Positions 38,801 through 52,800 of a stretch of DNA of 64,000 bases are shown here, in pieces (the stretch's first letter is position 1; each line of letters starts with the position of its first letter). A program made the translations under genes and the position numbers. This stretch comes from Osedax fenrisi (Eukaryota; Annelida; Polychaeta; Sabellida; Siboglinidae). Below the pieces are notes generated by a model. It saw only the letters and a program-made list of their open reading frames with translations, searched no databases and was not told the DNA's origin. Location of the stretch: NCBI GenBank assembly GCA_964019155.1, contig OZ025243.1:89306399-89370398 (forward strand), in the 5' to 3' direction.

Positions 38801-41800
38801 AAAATTATTAAAATCGAATTATTAATATAGATTTTGAATTTTCTACATGATAAAAATATTATAAATTCATGTTTTTACATGGTGGAGATAGGAAATTTAC
38901 TTTTGTAAAGTCATTTATGAGGTAAATAATCATAGTAAATGCATCGCGGTTACATTTATATCTACTCATCACTCTTAACATTATAGAATAGAAATTAGAA
39001 TTTTTTTTTTTTATAAATTGCAATTTTTTTTTCTTGACCATTTGTATGATGAAATTTGGTGAAAAATTGAAACCGATCTGTACCTTAAATTATTCATATA
39101 TTAACGGTTTTTCTCAAAATTGTATAGGTACTTTCGTACTCCGCATCCGTTGAAACCATAATCGAGTCGAACACGTTATCGGAAGTCGGTCAATTTACCA
39201 CTCTAAAATCACGTATTTTTCACTATTTCGGCCATAACTCGAAGAATATTAAATATTAAATATCACAATTTATACCACAATATTATATTTTAATTACCTA
39301 TGTAATGAATTTAAAATTATTGAAATCGATTCATTATTGTGGATTTTGATTTTTTACATTACCTAATAATTTTAAGAATATATTTTTACATGGCGGAGAT
39401 AGGAAATAATTATTATAAACTCGTTAAACCGAATGACTGAAATCTAGTACTTATGATATATATTTATAATAGTTAGTAATCTTATTGTTATAAGTATATC
39501 TATTTTATAAAGATATATTTTTTTTTGTAAAATTTTAAAATATAATTAATTAATATAAATATAATAATTAATACCGATTAATCTAATGACTTATTCGATA
39601 ATATTAATATTAATTTATTAATTAGATAGTATAGTAATAATAAAATAAGTAAAATAAACTTTATGATACTGTTATAAAATAAGTTATTAGAATTTCATAT
39701 TTTATAAATATATAATTTGTGTTATAAAATTATAAAAATATAAATATAATTATATATATTTGTAAATAATAGTTACGTTAATGAATTATTCGTATATATT
39801 TATAGTATTTTATTATATAGATAGTATAATAATAATAAAATAAGTAAATAATGCTTATATAATATATGTATTATCACATCGAATGAATATACATATTAAT
39901 AAATTTATAATTGTTGTTATAAATTTATAAATTTATAATATAATTAAATGTATTATTTCATAATATTTACACTACTATACTTTTCGATAATATTTAAATT
40001 ATTTTAGTATCTAGAAATTATATTATTATTAAAATAAGTAAAAAATAATGAAATTATATTAATTATACTATAAATTATAAAGTTACAAATATGGAAATCC
40101 AATGATTATTATAGATTATCTATGTTTTACATGATACAAATATTATAAATTCAAATTTTTACATGGTGTAGATAGGAAATGTACTTTTTAAAGCCATTTA
40201 TGTGGCGAATAATCATAGTAAATGCATATCGGATGGCTACATTTATATCTACACATCACTCTTAACATTATAGAATAGAAATTAGCTTTTTTTTTTTTTT
40301 TATAAATTTCAAATTTTTTTCTTGACCATTTGTATTATGAATTTTGTCGAAAAATTAAAACCGATCCGTACCCCAAATACTTCATATATTAATGGTTTTT
40401 CTCATTTTATTTTAGGTACTTTCGTACTCCGCATCCGTTGAAATTATAATTGAAGTGAACGCATTAACGGAAGTCGGTCAAATTTACCACTCTAAAATCA
40501 TGTATTTTTCACTATTTCGGCCATAACTCGAAGAATATTAAATATTAGATGTCACAACTTATAACACTATATTATATTTTAATTATCTATGTAATAAAGT
40601 TAAAATTATTGAAATCGAATCATTATCGTGGATTTTGATTTTTTACATCACCTAATAATTTTAATAATTTATTTTTATATGGCGGAGATAGGAAATAATT
40701 ATTATAAACTCGTTAAACCGAATAACTGAAATTTAGTACGCACGATATATATTAATACTCGTCATAAATGTTATTTTTATAATTATATCTATATATTATC
40801 GATTTTTTTACGCGATACGAATATTATAAATTTAAATTTTTACACGGTAGAGATAGGACATTTTTTTTTATAAACTCGAAATTTAAATTTAACGAAATCT
40901 AGTATCGTAGGGGTTCGAGTAATATTAATATATGGCGAAAAAAATGCGTATATAACGTATTTTATGTCGTCCGTATACGCGATATAGACTTTCTACCTAT
41001 CTCCGCCTTAGAGAATCGAGAGAACAATAGAATGCCTAGATCGATGAATAGAATATTTATAAATAGAATAAATATATAAAATTATATGTAAATCACGTAT
41101 ACTAACCGTGTCCTAATTATTTAATCGATATATATAAATATTATCGACGATTTATTATCTAGAGGGTATTAAATTAGTATATCGCGAAAAAAATTGCGCC
41201 TAGCGAGATTCGCTTCGCTCGTAGAAGGTCTGGTAGCTCGCTTCGCTCGCTAGCGTCGTACGAAGACGAAGACGATTAAGAGAAATAATATATATGTAGA
41301 TTATTAATAGTGATATATTATATGAAATTTATTCAATTATATTATATGAAATTTATTCAATTATATTATATGAAATTTATTCATATTTTATTGATATAGA
41401 TCAAAGAATTAGATATAAATTGTATATTATATTATAAATACAAATTATACTAGTCTAATGTTTAAAATATATTTATTATAATGTAATTATTAATATAAAG
41501 TAAGCACTGTTCACATGAGCAATCTATTCCATCAATTTCGTAATGGAATCTTAAGAATTGCCAAAATGTTACAGTCTGTGTTTTACTGCGATTATTGATA
41601 AATGTTCTAATCCGAATTTATTCTAGTTTTGTGACAATTTATGCAATTGGTAAATATATTGTATATTGAAAACAAGTATATTGACGAGTATTAATGCATA
41701 CGCATTTACCTTTCTAGCGGTCAATCTATTTATAATCGTTTACGATTATAATTGATTAAAATTATGTTATTTAATCGTTAATGATTGTTTAATTAATAAA

Positions 41801-41857
41801 TAATTAATAATTATAATTATAATATATAATTCCTTATGTAATTATTAAATTAGTAAT

Positions 41858-41903
<46 letters not shown>

Positions 41904-43286
41904 CTACTTTATGATTATATATATATTACTACTTTATGATTATATAAATTATATAATATAATAAACTTAAGTTCATAAGTTCATCAAATGTATGTATTTT
42001 TAAGTATTCAACTGAAAAAATAGATTGCTCATGTGAACACCCTAAAATTGATACCGCTAGGGGATTTTTAAACTGTAATTCTTAAGAATTCCATTGCGAA
42101 ATTTTTGGAATAGATTACTCATGTGAACAGCGCTTTTTGGCAAATTTTCATATTATTATATATGATAAGATCAAAGAATTTAGTAAATGATTTACTTGCT
42201 CTAAAATGTTATATTATAACATATATTAATATAATTATATTATGAATGCATTTTTTTTAAATACATACAAAGATTTATTTCCAAGTGGTACCAACCTATA
42301 TCTACTGTGAATATGCATTTTATGTTTACATTTTATCTGATATTTGACCCAAATATAAACAAATATTGAAAATATAGTATATATTATAAATTATATATAA
42401 ATTAGTTATTAGTATATTTTTAAATTATATAAGGCCTGGTTGGTTTTTATAATTAAAAAAAAAACAAAAAAATCAATGAACTAAAAAAATAAATAAAAAA
42501 AAACAAAAATCAACAACTGGTATTAATATTATTAATAATATTATAGATTATGTATATTATATAAATTTATTCATTTAATAAACATGCCTGGCCGAAATAA
42601 AAATATAATTTGGATAGAATTTACTAAATCATTGTATAAATTATACTATAATACTTTTTAATATAATATACACAAAATATTTAATAATAATCATATATCT
42701 ATAGAAGTATTTATTACAAATAACATTCAATATAACAATTATTTAATAAATAAAAAAAACCAATATACTTAACACAAAAAACCAAATAAACCGGTTGTTT
42801 GTTTTTTTTTTTTTAAACCAAAAAACCAACAACTCTGTCAGTATAAATATATCATATTAAATGTGTAAAAATAGGTTAATTAACAAATTCAAAAAATGTA
42901 ATTAATTGTTGAATTTTAAAGTATTTTCAATTTTCCTATCTATATATATATAAATATCTCTAAATGGAACATAAGTCACCATTAAATATTACATAATCAT
43001 GAAAATTAATGTAGGCCAGCTATTAAATAATTACATAATATATGCATAATAATATAAACATTATATATGAAAAATGTAATCAGTTTTCTCTATAACCAGG
43101 GTTGCCGAGATTGGGTTTTTTGATTACACCTTTTGATATTTTTTGTGGTTTTTATGGTTTTTGTGGTTTTTCGATTTTTAATATTAATAAATTATACATT
43201 TAATCGTTAATGATTGTTTAATTAATAAATAATTAATAATTATAATTATAATATATAATTCCTTATGTAATTATTAAATTAGTAAT

Positions 43287-43324
<38 letters not shown>

Positions 43325-46300
43325 TACTACTTTATGATTATATATATATTACTACTTTATGATTATATAAATTATATAATATAATAAACTTAAGTTCATA
43401 AGTTCATCAAATGTATGTATTTTTAAGTATTCAACTGAAAAAATAGATTGCTCATGTGAACACCCTAAAATTGATACCGCTAGGGGATTTTTAAACTGTA
43501 ATTCTTAAGAATTCCATTGCGAAATTTTTGGAATAGATTACTCATGTGAACAGCGCTTTTTGGCAAATTTTCATATTATTATATATGATAAGATCAAAGA
43601 ATTTAGTAAATGATTTACTTGCTCTAAAATGTTATATTATAACATATATTAATATAATTATATTATGAATGCATTTTTTTTAAATACATACAAAGATTTA
43701 TTTCCAAGTGGTACCAACCTATATCTACTGTGAATATGCATTTTATGTTTACATTTTATCTGATATTTGACCCAAATATAAACAAATATTGAAAATATAG
43801 TATATATTATAAATTATATATAAATTAGTTATTAGTATATTTTTAAATTATATAAGGCCTGGTTGGTTTTTATAATTAAAAAAAAAACAAAAAAATCAAT
43901 GAACTAAAAAAATAAATAAAAAAAAACAAAAATCAACAACTGGTATTAATATTATTAATAATATTATAGATTATGTATATTATATAAATTTATTCATTTA
44001 ATAAACATGCCTGGTCGAAATAAAAATATAATTTGGATAGAATTTACTAAATCATTGTATAAATTATACTATAATACTTTTTAATATAATATACACAAAA
44101 TATTTGGGGGTTCACGGTCTTTAGATTTCAATGTAATTAGATAGGACGTTTTTTTTTTTTGAAAATTCAAAAACTCAAGAAATAATTAAGATTTTCACAT
44201 AATTTAAATTGCATAACATTAAGATATATTTGTTAATTGTTCTATATGAATTCTAAATGATTAGAATAATAGTTTTGAAAATATCAACATTTTTAAAAAA
44301 TATAATTTTTTTTAAAATAAAATATTTATTTAAAAAATTTAATTATCAATTATTTATAAACTCTACATCTAATCACAAATATTTTCTGTAGCTACAATAT
44401 ACATATAATACTAAACATACTTTGAAAATGTGAACAAGTATAGTCAATTATTCATTGAGAAATAGAAATGTTCATAAAAATAACTTATATTCTGAGATAA
44501 TTGATTTTAAAGATTGACTATATTATTTATCTGCTTTTTGACATTTATTATTATGGTAAAAGTTAGTTTAGCTAATTCTTACAATTTTTATATTATATTT
44601 ATATAACTTGTATAAATTGTCATGCTTTTGAAATAAATTGCATCTATATAAATTATTATTATTATATATTATAGTTGCATATGAAAGAATAAAAATATAC
44701 AAAAAATAAATTTTATTATAATTATGATTGATTTTTATTTATTAGATATTATAAAAGTAATCCACTTCTATAATCCTTTGATGAAATTTGCCTTCTTTGT
44801 CTTGCCCGTCTCCCTTCCCTAGATTCTGTCACCTGTTTCTTCTTAGAGGCTTTCACTCTTGTAGCATCTCTAGCCGTCGCATCTACCCGTAAAATCTCTA
44901 AAATTGAAATATTGTAAATATTTTATGATATAATATTCCAAAATAAACACATTTATCTGACGTTTTATAAATAATATATAATCATTTTATATAGTTATAT
45001 AATAGTTATATATTATATATAATATAAAATTAGATTAGCATAAATATAATAAAATCTAATTGCTTTGTTTCAATATTATCAAATTAAAATATTGTAAATA
45101 TATTATGATATTATATTCCTAAATAAACACATTTATCTGACGTTTTATAAATAATATATAATACTATTATATAGTTATATAATAGTTACATATTATATAT
45201 AATATAAACCTTGATTGTATCTCGATTACGCCTCGAAAGTTGTCGTTTTGTCAATCGACCCATATCAAATAATAATAATAATGAAATGACGCTATCTTAT
45301 TATTATAGAACAAAGCCAACGGCCAATCACTAGCATTTATAAAATGAAACCAACAGATGGCGCTGGTAATAACAGATGGCGCTGAAAAACAGTGTTATAA
45401 TATATGTAAACCGTAATTTTTGCGTCATTTTTTTAATTATTATTTTATTAGAAATAGGTAGTGTTATAAAATTATGTTTTTTTATGCTTTATATATGTTT
45501 TTAACATATGATATTTTGACATATCATACATTATACATGTAGTAATCTAATTTAAAAATAAAATGTTGTTTAAAATTTTTTTTATTTTAAAGACCGTGAA
45601 TCCCCTTAATGATTTTAATTATAAAAGATATATATATAATATATATATATTACATTATGTAACTAATTCTAGATTTTAAGAAAATATATAAATAATGTTA
45701 TAAAATTTATATAATATTAAAATATGAATATAATAAGTAGTATTACCTCCCTTGTATTACTATTACAATCAAATTCCATAGAATAAATATAATATTTTTC
45801 ATGACATTTTAATTCAATAGAAAACAATTTCTTAGAAATCATTCAATAAAAAAAATATTTATTACAATTCTATAGAACCGATCTGTAAGAATACAATTTA
45901 TTTAACATATATTTTCACATAGGTGTATATTAAATTACATACAAAATAATACAATAGAAAATATTAAAAAATTAATCTATATAAATAAGGTATTTTTATG
46001 ATTTTGATAACACTGTTTTTATATATTAAATTAATATACTTCATTCTTGTATAAATAAAAACAATAAATTAATAATAAACTATAATTTTATCAATTTGTA
46101 ATAAACGATATTTTTAATCATTTTATACCTTTAATTTTATTATGAAAAACCACAAAAACCTCAGTAAAACACCAAAAACCACAGAAAAACCCAAAAACCA
46201 CATCAATATATTTTGGATTTTTGGGGTTTTTGCCATCCCTATCTATAACACTAGTATCTATTATTTAATTGTATAGTTTATGAATATATTTATACATTTT

Positions 46301-49300
46301 ATATATATAATATAATGTTCTACATGAAGTTTTCACTTAGATATTATTACAAATATAACGTAGCATTTTCAATAAGGGTATGTAATCACATGACTCACCT
46401 ATCACCCTGCCCTTTAGTATCGCAGACAAACAGTTCCTGGGTCAGAATAACCGCACGGGTCAAATAGGCCAGTTTGTTAAGAGCAGTTTTGTTATCAGTA
46501 AAATAACGGCAGGTTGGTACTAGTGTATGTGTGGGTGTGTGTGTGGGTGTGTGTATGTGTGTGGGTGTGTGTTGGTTGGGTGTGTTTGTGTGTGTGTGTG
46601 TGTATGTATTAAACCGCTCTGTAAGAATACAATTTATTTAACATATATTTTCGCATAGGTGTATATTAAATTTTTATAAATATAATTTTTGTTTTAATTT
46701 AATCAATATTAGGCTATTGAGAGCAAATTTCAATTTAACAAATAATTTATATGAAATTGTATACTGATGTAGATATCAAATAATTAAATGTAATTTTGTA
46801 TTATACTGTACATTATGTTATAGTGTATATTACATGTACATATTTATTATATATTTTATTATGGTAGTAAATAATTATCATTTCTGGGAAATATATTTAT
46901 TTCTAGAAATGTACTATATTTAAATATAGAAATGTAGTTTTATTTTGTTATTGTCTATATTATAATTATTTACCCTAAGTTAATATAGATATAATATGTA
47001 TACCTATACTATGTATAATATATATATATAATTATTTAAAGAAAAAGAGTGTATGAATTTTTTTGAAATTATTTGATTTTGTTTTTGTTTTTATGTACAA
47101 TAAATATGTAATTGGTAAGGTAAAACTCAAATTTGATGTCTCATTTTATTATATTTTATATTTTTTTTAATTGAACAAATTATATAAAATTATATCTTAA
47201 TATATATTGATTGTGTCTATAAATTATAAATGTTAATTATTTATGTATACCCTTTATATTTGTATACTCTCATTTACTTTCTACATATTACATATGAAAC
47301 ATAGTATTAACATGTAGATACTCCTGCTTAGAGTGGGGTGTGTGTGTGGTGTGTTAGTATGCATATAGGTATATATATATATGTGTTGGCATGTGTGTGT
47401 ATGTGTGTATTAGAATCACATACAACCCTGATCATTACATATATCACACTGGTAAGATGATGTTCACACACATACACCCACACATATACAGATGATATCA
47501 GCCTACCTCTAAGGGACAGTTTCATCCACACCGGTCATTCTGACCTGAAGGGTCTGCAGTGGGGTCAGCAGCATGCCATCGATGAGTTTGTACACTACCA
47601 CCTTACTTAACATTAATACTAACTTACTTATTGAGAGCGCTGTAGTAATTTATATACCGATGAATATATATAGACATTTTTTATAAAATAAATATATGCC
47701 TAATATTTAATTAATTAAACCTATTTCTATCAAAAACAAATATCAAATTATTTTATATATATGATATATAATATATCAAAATATATATTTATATGTATCA
47801 AAATTTTAAGTTATAATATAATTTATAATATAAATAATATTCACTATATAATAATTTCTAATAAAATTAATGAATACAAAATGAATATTTAAAATACTAT
47901 AATATATTTTGAAAAATAAATATAAAATGGATGAAAGTAATATATATATCCAAGCGCCACAGCTTAGCGATTTTCGCGTAAGCGATGCGCGCGCAGTGTT
48001 GATAAACAAAAATGTAAACAAAGAGAGTATAGTGTTTATCAAATTCGTTGCATTTGACATAAATTCTATTACTTAATATATCGTTTTCTGTTCTTAAATT
48101 AGATCAAAATCATTACAAATTTATATATGTATTAGCATTATATATTCATTATTAATTTAATTTATTATTACAATAAATATATCTCAATATGAGTGTTAAT
48201 ATTAAAAAAAACAACGGTACTATTTGTGCAGCTATAAACTGTACTGAATATTCAAATTTGACCAAGAAAGTATTCCATAGATTTCCTACTGATGATAAAA
48301 GGTATTTATATTTACTAATATCTATTTTTTATTATATTATTATATTATTAGTTATTAAAAGTATATTATCAAGACTATTTAATATTCAAAGTAATACAAT
48401 ATATTCGTATTTTATATATACAACATTTAATTTAAATTTAATTTGAAATTAAAATTATTATAATTATTATTATAATAATAATATTATATTAAATATTGTA
48501 TTAGTATTATTAATATACTCAGTATTGTATTCGTATATGTATAATTTATAATGTCATTAAACTACAAAATTGCACCTATATAAATTATAATATAAAATAC
48601 ATATATCATAAATTTTAAGATTCATATGTCATATATATATGGTTATCAGACAGTAAAGGTGCCATATTTATATCAAAAAATAAATTGTTTAATATCATTT
48701 AATTGCCCATATCTAGAGGCTGAGTTATCCACTCCAAAAACGTCATCATATAAACTATTAGTATTAATATATTACTTAAATATATTAATTAATATTTAAA
48801 ATATATTACTTAATATATGTGGATACTGCAAAAATTCTATATATATGATATATAATATATCATATATGACATATGTATAATATTTTATAATTTATATAGA
48901 TGCATTTTGATTTTGTATGTAGATTATAATCTATATAAATATACAAGTATTATACTGGGAATATTAATAATATTAATATATTATATGTATACATTGTACA
49001 TATATATAATTAAAATATTAATAATAATTTATATTGTTAAATATTGTGTATACTTATATATTAATGTATATATTTATTATATTATATAATCATATATTAA
49101 TTTATAATCACTTAACATTTATGTACAGGTGTAAACTCTGGATATACAATATACGTAGAAATGATCTAGAAAAGCGAGTTAAAAAAGAAGGATATGGATT
49201 TTTAAAGAATATGAGATTGTGTAGTTCTCACTTTGATGCTGACCAATATAGGAATGTAGGAGGGTTCGTAATTAAAATATAGTTCATAAATCTATTAATT

Positions 49301-49781
49301 ATAAAACAACATTTAATATAATTTAATTAAATTTATTTATTACATATTATATATACCCCAGCGATAGACCAGAAAAGGACCTCAACGGAACCTTAACTCT
49401 ATGGCCTTTTGAGATTTAAAATAACTATACATTATAATTTATAACTTATATTTATTATTTCATACGAACTGTTATATCTCAATAAACAATATTTATTTAT
49501 TTATTATATAAGATATCTAGTTATTTTTTATTACAGAAAGCGATTAATATCTAATGGAGCTCCTAGACAAATGTTACTTTCTGCGGTTCCTTCCACTAGT
49601 CGGAGAATATTGAAGCGTCATTACCAAAGTCAAGGTATGATTTTATCAGTAATATATTTCATACTAGTTTTTATAGAATTGGTGAGTATGTGCATCTTAT
49701 AATTTTACTGGTGGAATATCTTATCAAATATCTCCTTATATTTGAATTAAATGTATATATATATATATATTAAATATTATA

Positions 49782-49848
<67 letters not shown>

Positions 49849-52800
49849 ATGTATATTTAAAAAAATTCTACTATAGTATGACTATAAGTTAAATTTTATT
49901 TATTAAACTGTGTTATTCTTTAAATATACTGCGAAAATCATATTTTAATAATATGCCACACTATTTTGAAAATAAAATTATGTTTAATTAGGAATATAAT
50001 ATTAGGTTATTAAATTATATTGATCATTGTACAGATGAGTTACTTTCGGATTCAAACACAGAGTCGGCTTCAACAAAAACCGCGAGTCCAGTGAGGTCTC
50101 TGTACTCTCAATCCACAGCTTCCACAACATCAGATCCTGCATCGACATTGATAAGTCAACTTAATGATACGATTGAATCATTAACTACAGAGGTTTCAAA
50201 ATGGCAAAACAAATATGAACTGGCAAAGAAAACAAGTGAAATGTACCGAAGTAAATTGAATAGGTTACATAAAAAGAAAATAAAATCCCCTATAGCAAAT
50301 GATTCTAATTCGCTGTTATCGCTATTATCTAAAAAAAATAAATATTGTGGCAATCGTTTTAACGAAATGCAAAAAATGTATGCATTATCTCTATGGCATT
50401 CGAGCCCTAAATGCTATTTAATATTATATAAAACGTTAACACTACCAAGCATAAGTACATTAAGAAAAACTATGAATATTATAAAATTAATGCCTGGATT
50501 TCATGATATTATCTTTGATGCATTAAAAGATAAATGTGAAAAGTTAAGTATTAAAGATAAACTTATATTAATTGCGTTTGATGAAATGTCATTGAAAAGT
50601 GATCTTAAATATAATGTTAAACATGATTTATTAGATGGCTTACATAATACAGGAGATGGAGAGATTAGTAAATATATTGCTAATTACGTTACAGTATTCA
50701 TGATAAAAAGTTTATCTGGGACTTGGAAACAGCCAGTGGGGTATTTTTTCACTTCTGGTGTGATGCCAGCTGATTTAATTATTGTCAAGCTAAAACAGTG
50801 TATAGATAGAGTGATTAATTGTGGTCTTATACCTAAATTAATGATTTGTGATCAGGGACCTAGTAATAGGGGTTGCATTACTAAACTAGGTATAAATATC
50901 AATAAACCATTTTTTGTATATACAAATATGAAAATTTTCTTTATGTATGATCCACCACACTTAATAAAGAGTATTAGAAATGGTTTGTCTAAAGGTTTTA
51001 TGTTTGAAAATAATAAGGTATCAATGGAAGTTATTCAAAAATTTTATGATATTAAATCAAATTCAAAAATTCAAAAACAACTAAAATCATTTTCTAAAAT
51101 GCGCGTAAATCTAGCTTGCGAACTCTTAAGCAACAATGTTGCGCTAGGGATAGAGACATTAGTTATTGTGAAATTAATTGAAGGTGATGCTTTGTATACT
51201 AGTCATTTTTGTAAATTTTTTAATAATCTTTTTGATATATTTAATAGTTCTTTATCTAATAAAAATATTGTATATAAAAATCCTTTAAATAATAATATAG
51301 ATTCAATAACTTTCTTACAAAATTCTGTAAATATATTAAATAATATAAAATACTGTGATAATAAATATACTGATCAATTGCCATGCTTATTAGGATGGTG
51401 ACTTAATGTAAATTCCTTGTTATTGTTTTTAGAAGATGAAATAATTGTAAATAATCCATTTAGTATAGAATTAAATAAATTTAATCAAGATTTTTTAGAG
51501 AATTTTTTTTCAAGAATGAGAAGTAGAGGGGGGAATAGGGATAATCCTACACCGATGGAGTTCGCTTCAGATTATAGAGCTATTTCTGTAGATTCGTTAT
51601 TTGTTAAGATTAAGGGTAGTAATTGTGAACTAGATGCTGGAGAATTCTTATTAAAATTAAATTCTTATATTGATAATACTCATAATGCACCTCCTATTAC
51701 TAACACCTCACTGGCTGTATATCTAGAACCAGATTTAAATATTAGCATTATAGATGATAATTCTCTTCATCTCCTGTGTAGTAATATTATACAAATTTGT
51801 TATTCAAAATTCAAATGTAATGATTGTTTAAATTTATTATCTAAAGAGTCTTCTAATGTATTTACTGCTGGTAGTGTTAGGTTGATGTTAGATGAAAACT
51901 CATCTAAATATTATCCTTCACCATTATTTTATAATTATATTAAAAATTTATTTACGTGTTTCAGAAATAATATCATGTCTATTTTATATAAAAATGAAAT
52001 ATATATCAAATTTGTGAACCTTATATCTGAAAATAATTTTATATTTAAATATTGTGATATTTGTATATGTATTAATGATTTTGTATTGCATGTTTTCTTT
52101 ATATTTCAAATGAAGTACCTTCTAAGAAAAGAAAATACAGAGTTTACAGTTGATACTAAATCAAAAAGCAAACAAAATAGAAAATATTTAAAACTATGTC
52201 ATATATGAAATAAATTATTGTAAAGGTTTTAATTTATTAATATTAATTTATGTAACAAAAATAAATATGTTATTTTATCAAACCCAAATTTGTACAAATT
52301 AATATAATAATTTATATAAAACCTATTATATAGGTAAAACCTATATATATATATTATACATATTATGAGTTATGACCTACTATTTTAATACATATTTCTA
52401 TATCTTATAAATGAGAAAGCTATTTAATTATATATGGTTATTAATAATGTAAATAAGTATTTATTATTTTTACATTTAAAGTATTTTATTTTGTATATAA
52501 ATACATAATAAATTGATATTATATTTAGAAATATAAATTAATAAATATATAATGATTATAAATATACTATTATTACATTCAATTATAATAAATTAGTATT
52601 CTATTACTGTATCTATACATTAGTATATCTGTAATTTAAATAATTTTAAAGATTTTCAAACTTAATATTACTGATTTAAATAGTTTTATAATGTGTGGTT
52701 TTGTATATAAATACATAATAAATTAATATTAAATTTAGAAATATAAATTAATAAATATATAATGATTATAAATATACTATTATTACATTCAATTATAATA

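Larger units (their letters stand above)
43089..46249. mobile_element. hAT-like element with perfect 8-bp target duplication, host of nested insertions
   Basis: TCTATAAC flanks both ends (43089-43096 and 46242-46249). The termini are CAGGGTTGCCGAGATTGGGT and the reverse complement of TAGGGATGGCAAAAACCCCA. GGTTTTTGTGGTTTTT words lie inside both ends. The body is enlarged by the duplication copy (43199-44105) and by another element (44106-45605). Confidence 0.8.

Noticed and set aside
46425..46512. Acceptor CGCAG for ACK exon 13
   Set aside because: It gives a stop codon after eight codons from the incoming phase; the CTTTAG seven bases upstream keeps the SH3 frame.
51394..51432. A tiny intron (GTGACT...TTTTTAG, 35 nt) removing the transposase TGA
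   Set aside because: Its length is not a multiple of three and joining creates an immediate stop; it is also shorter than usual animal introns.
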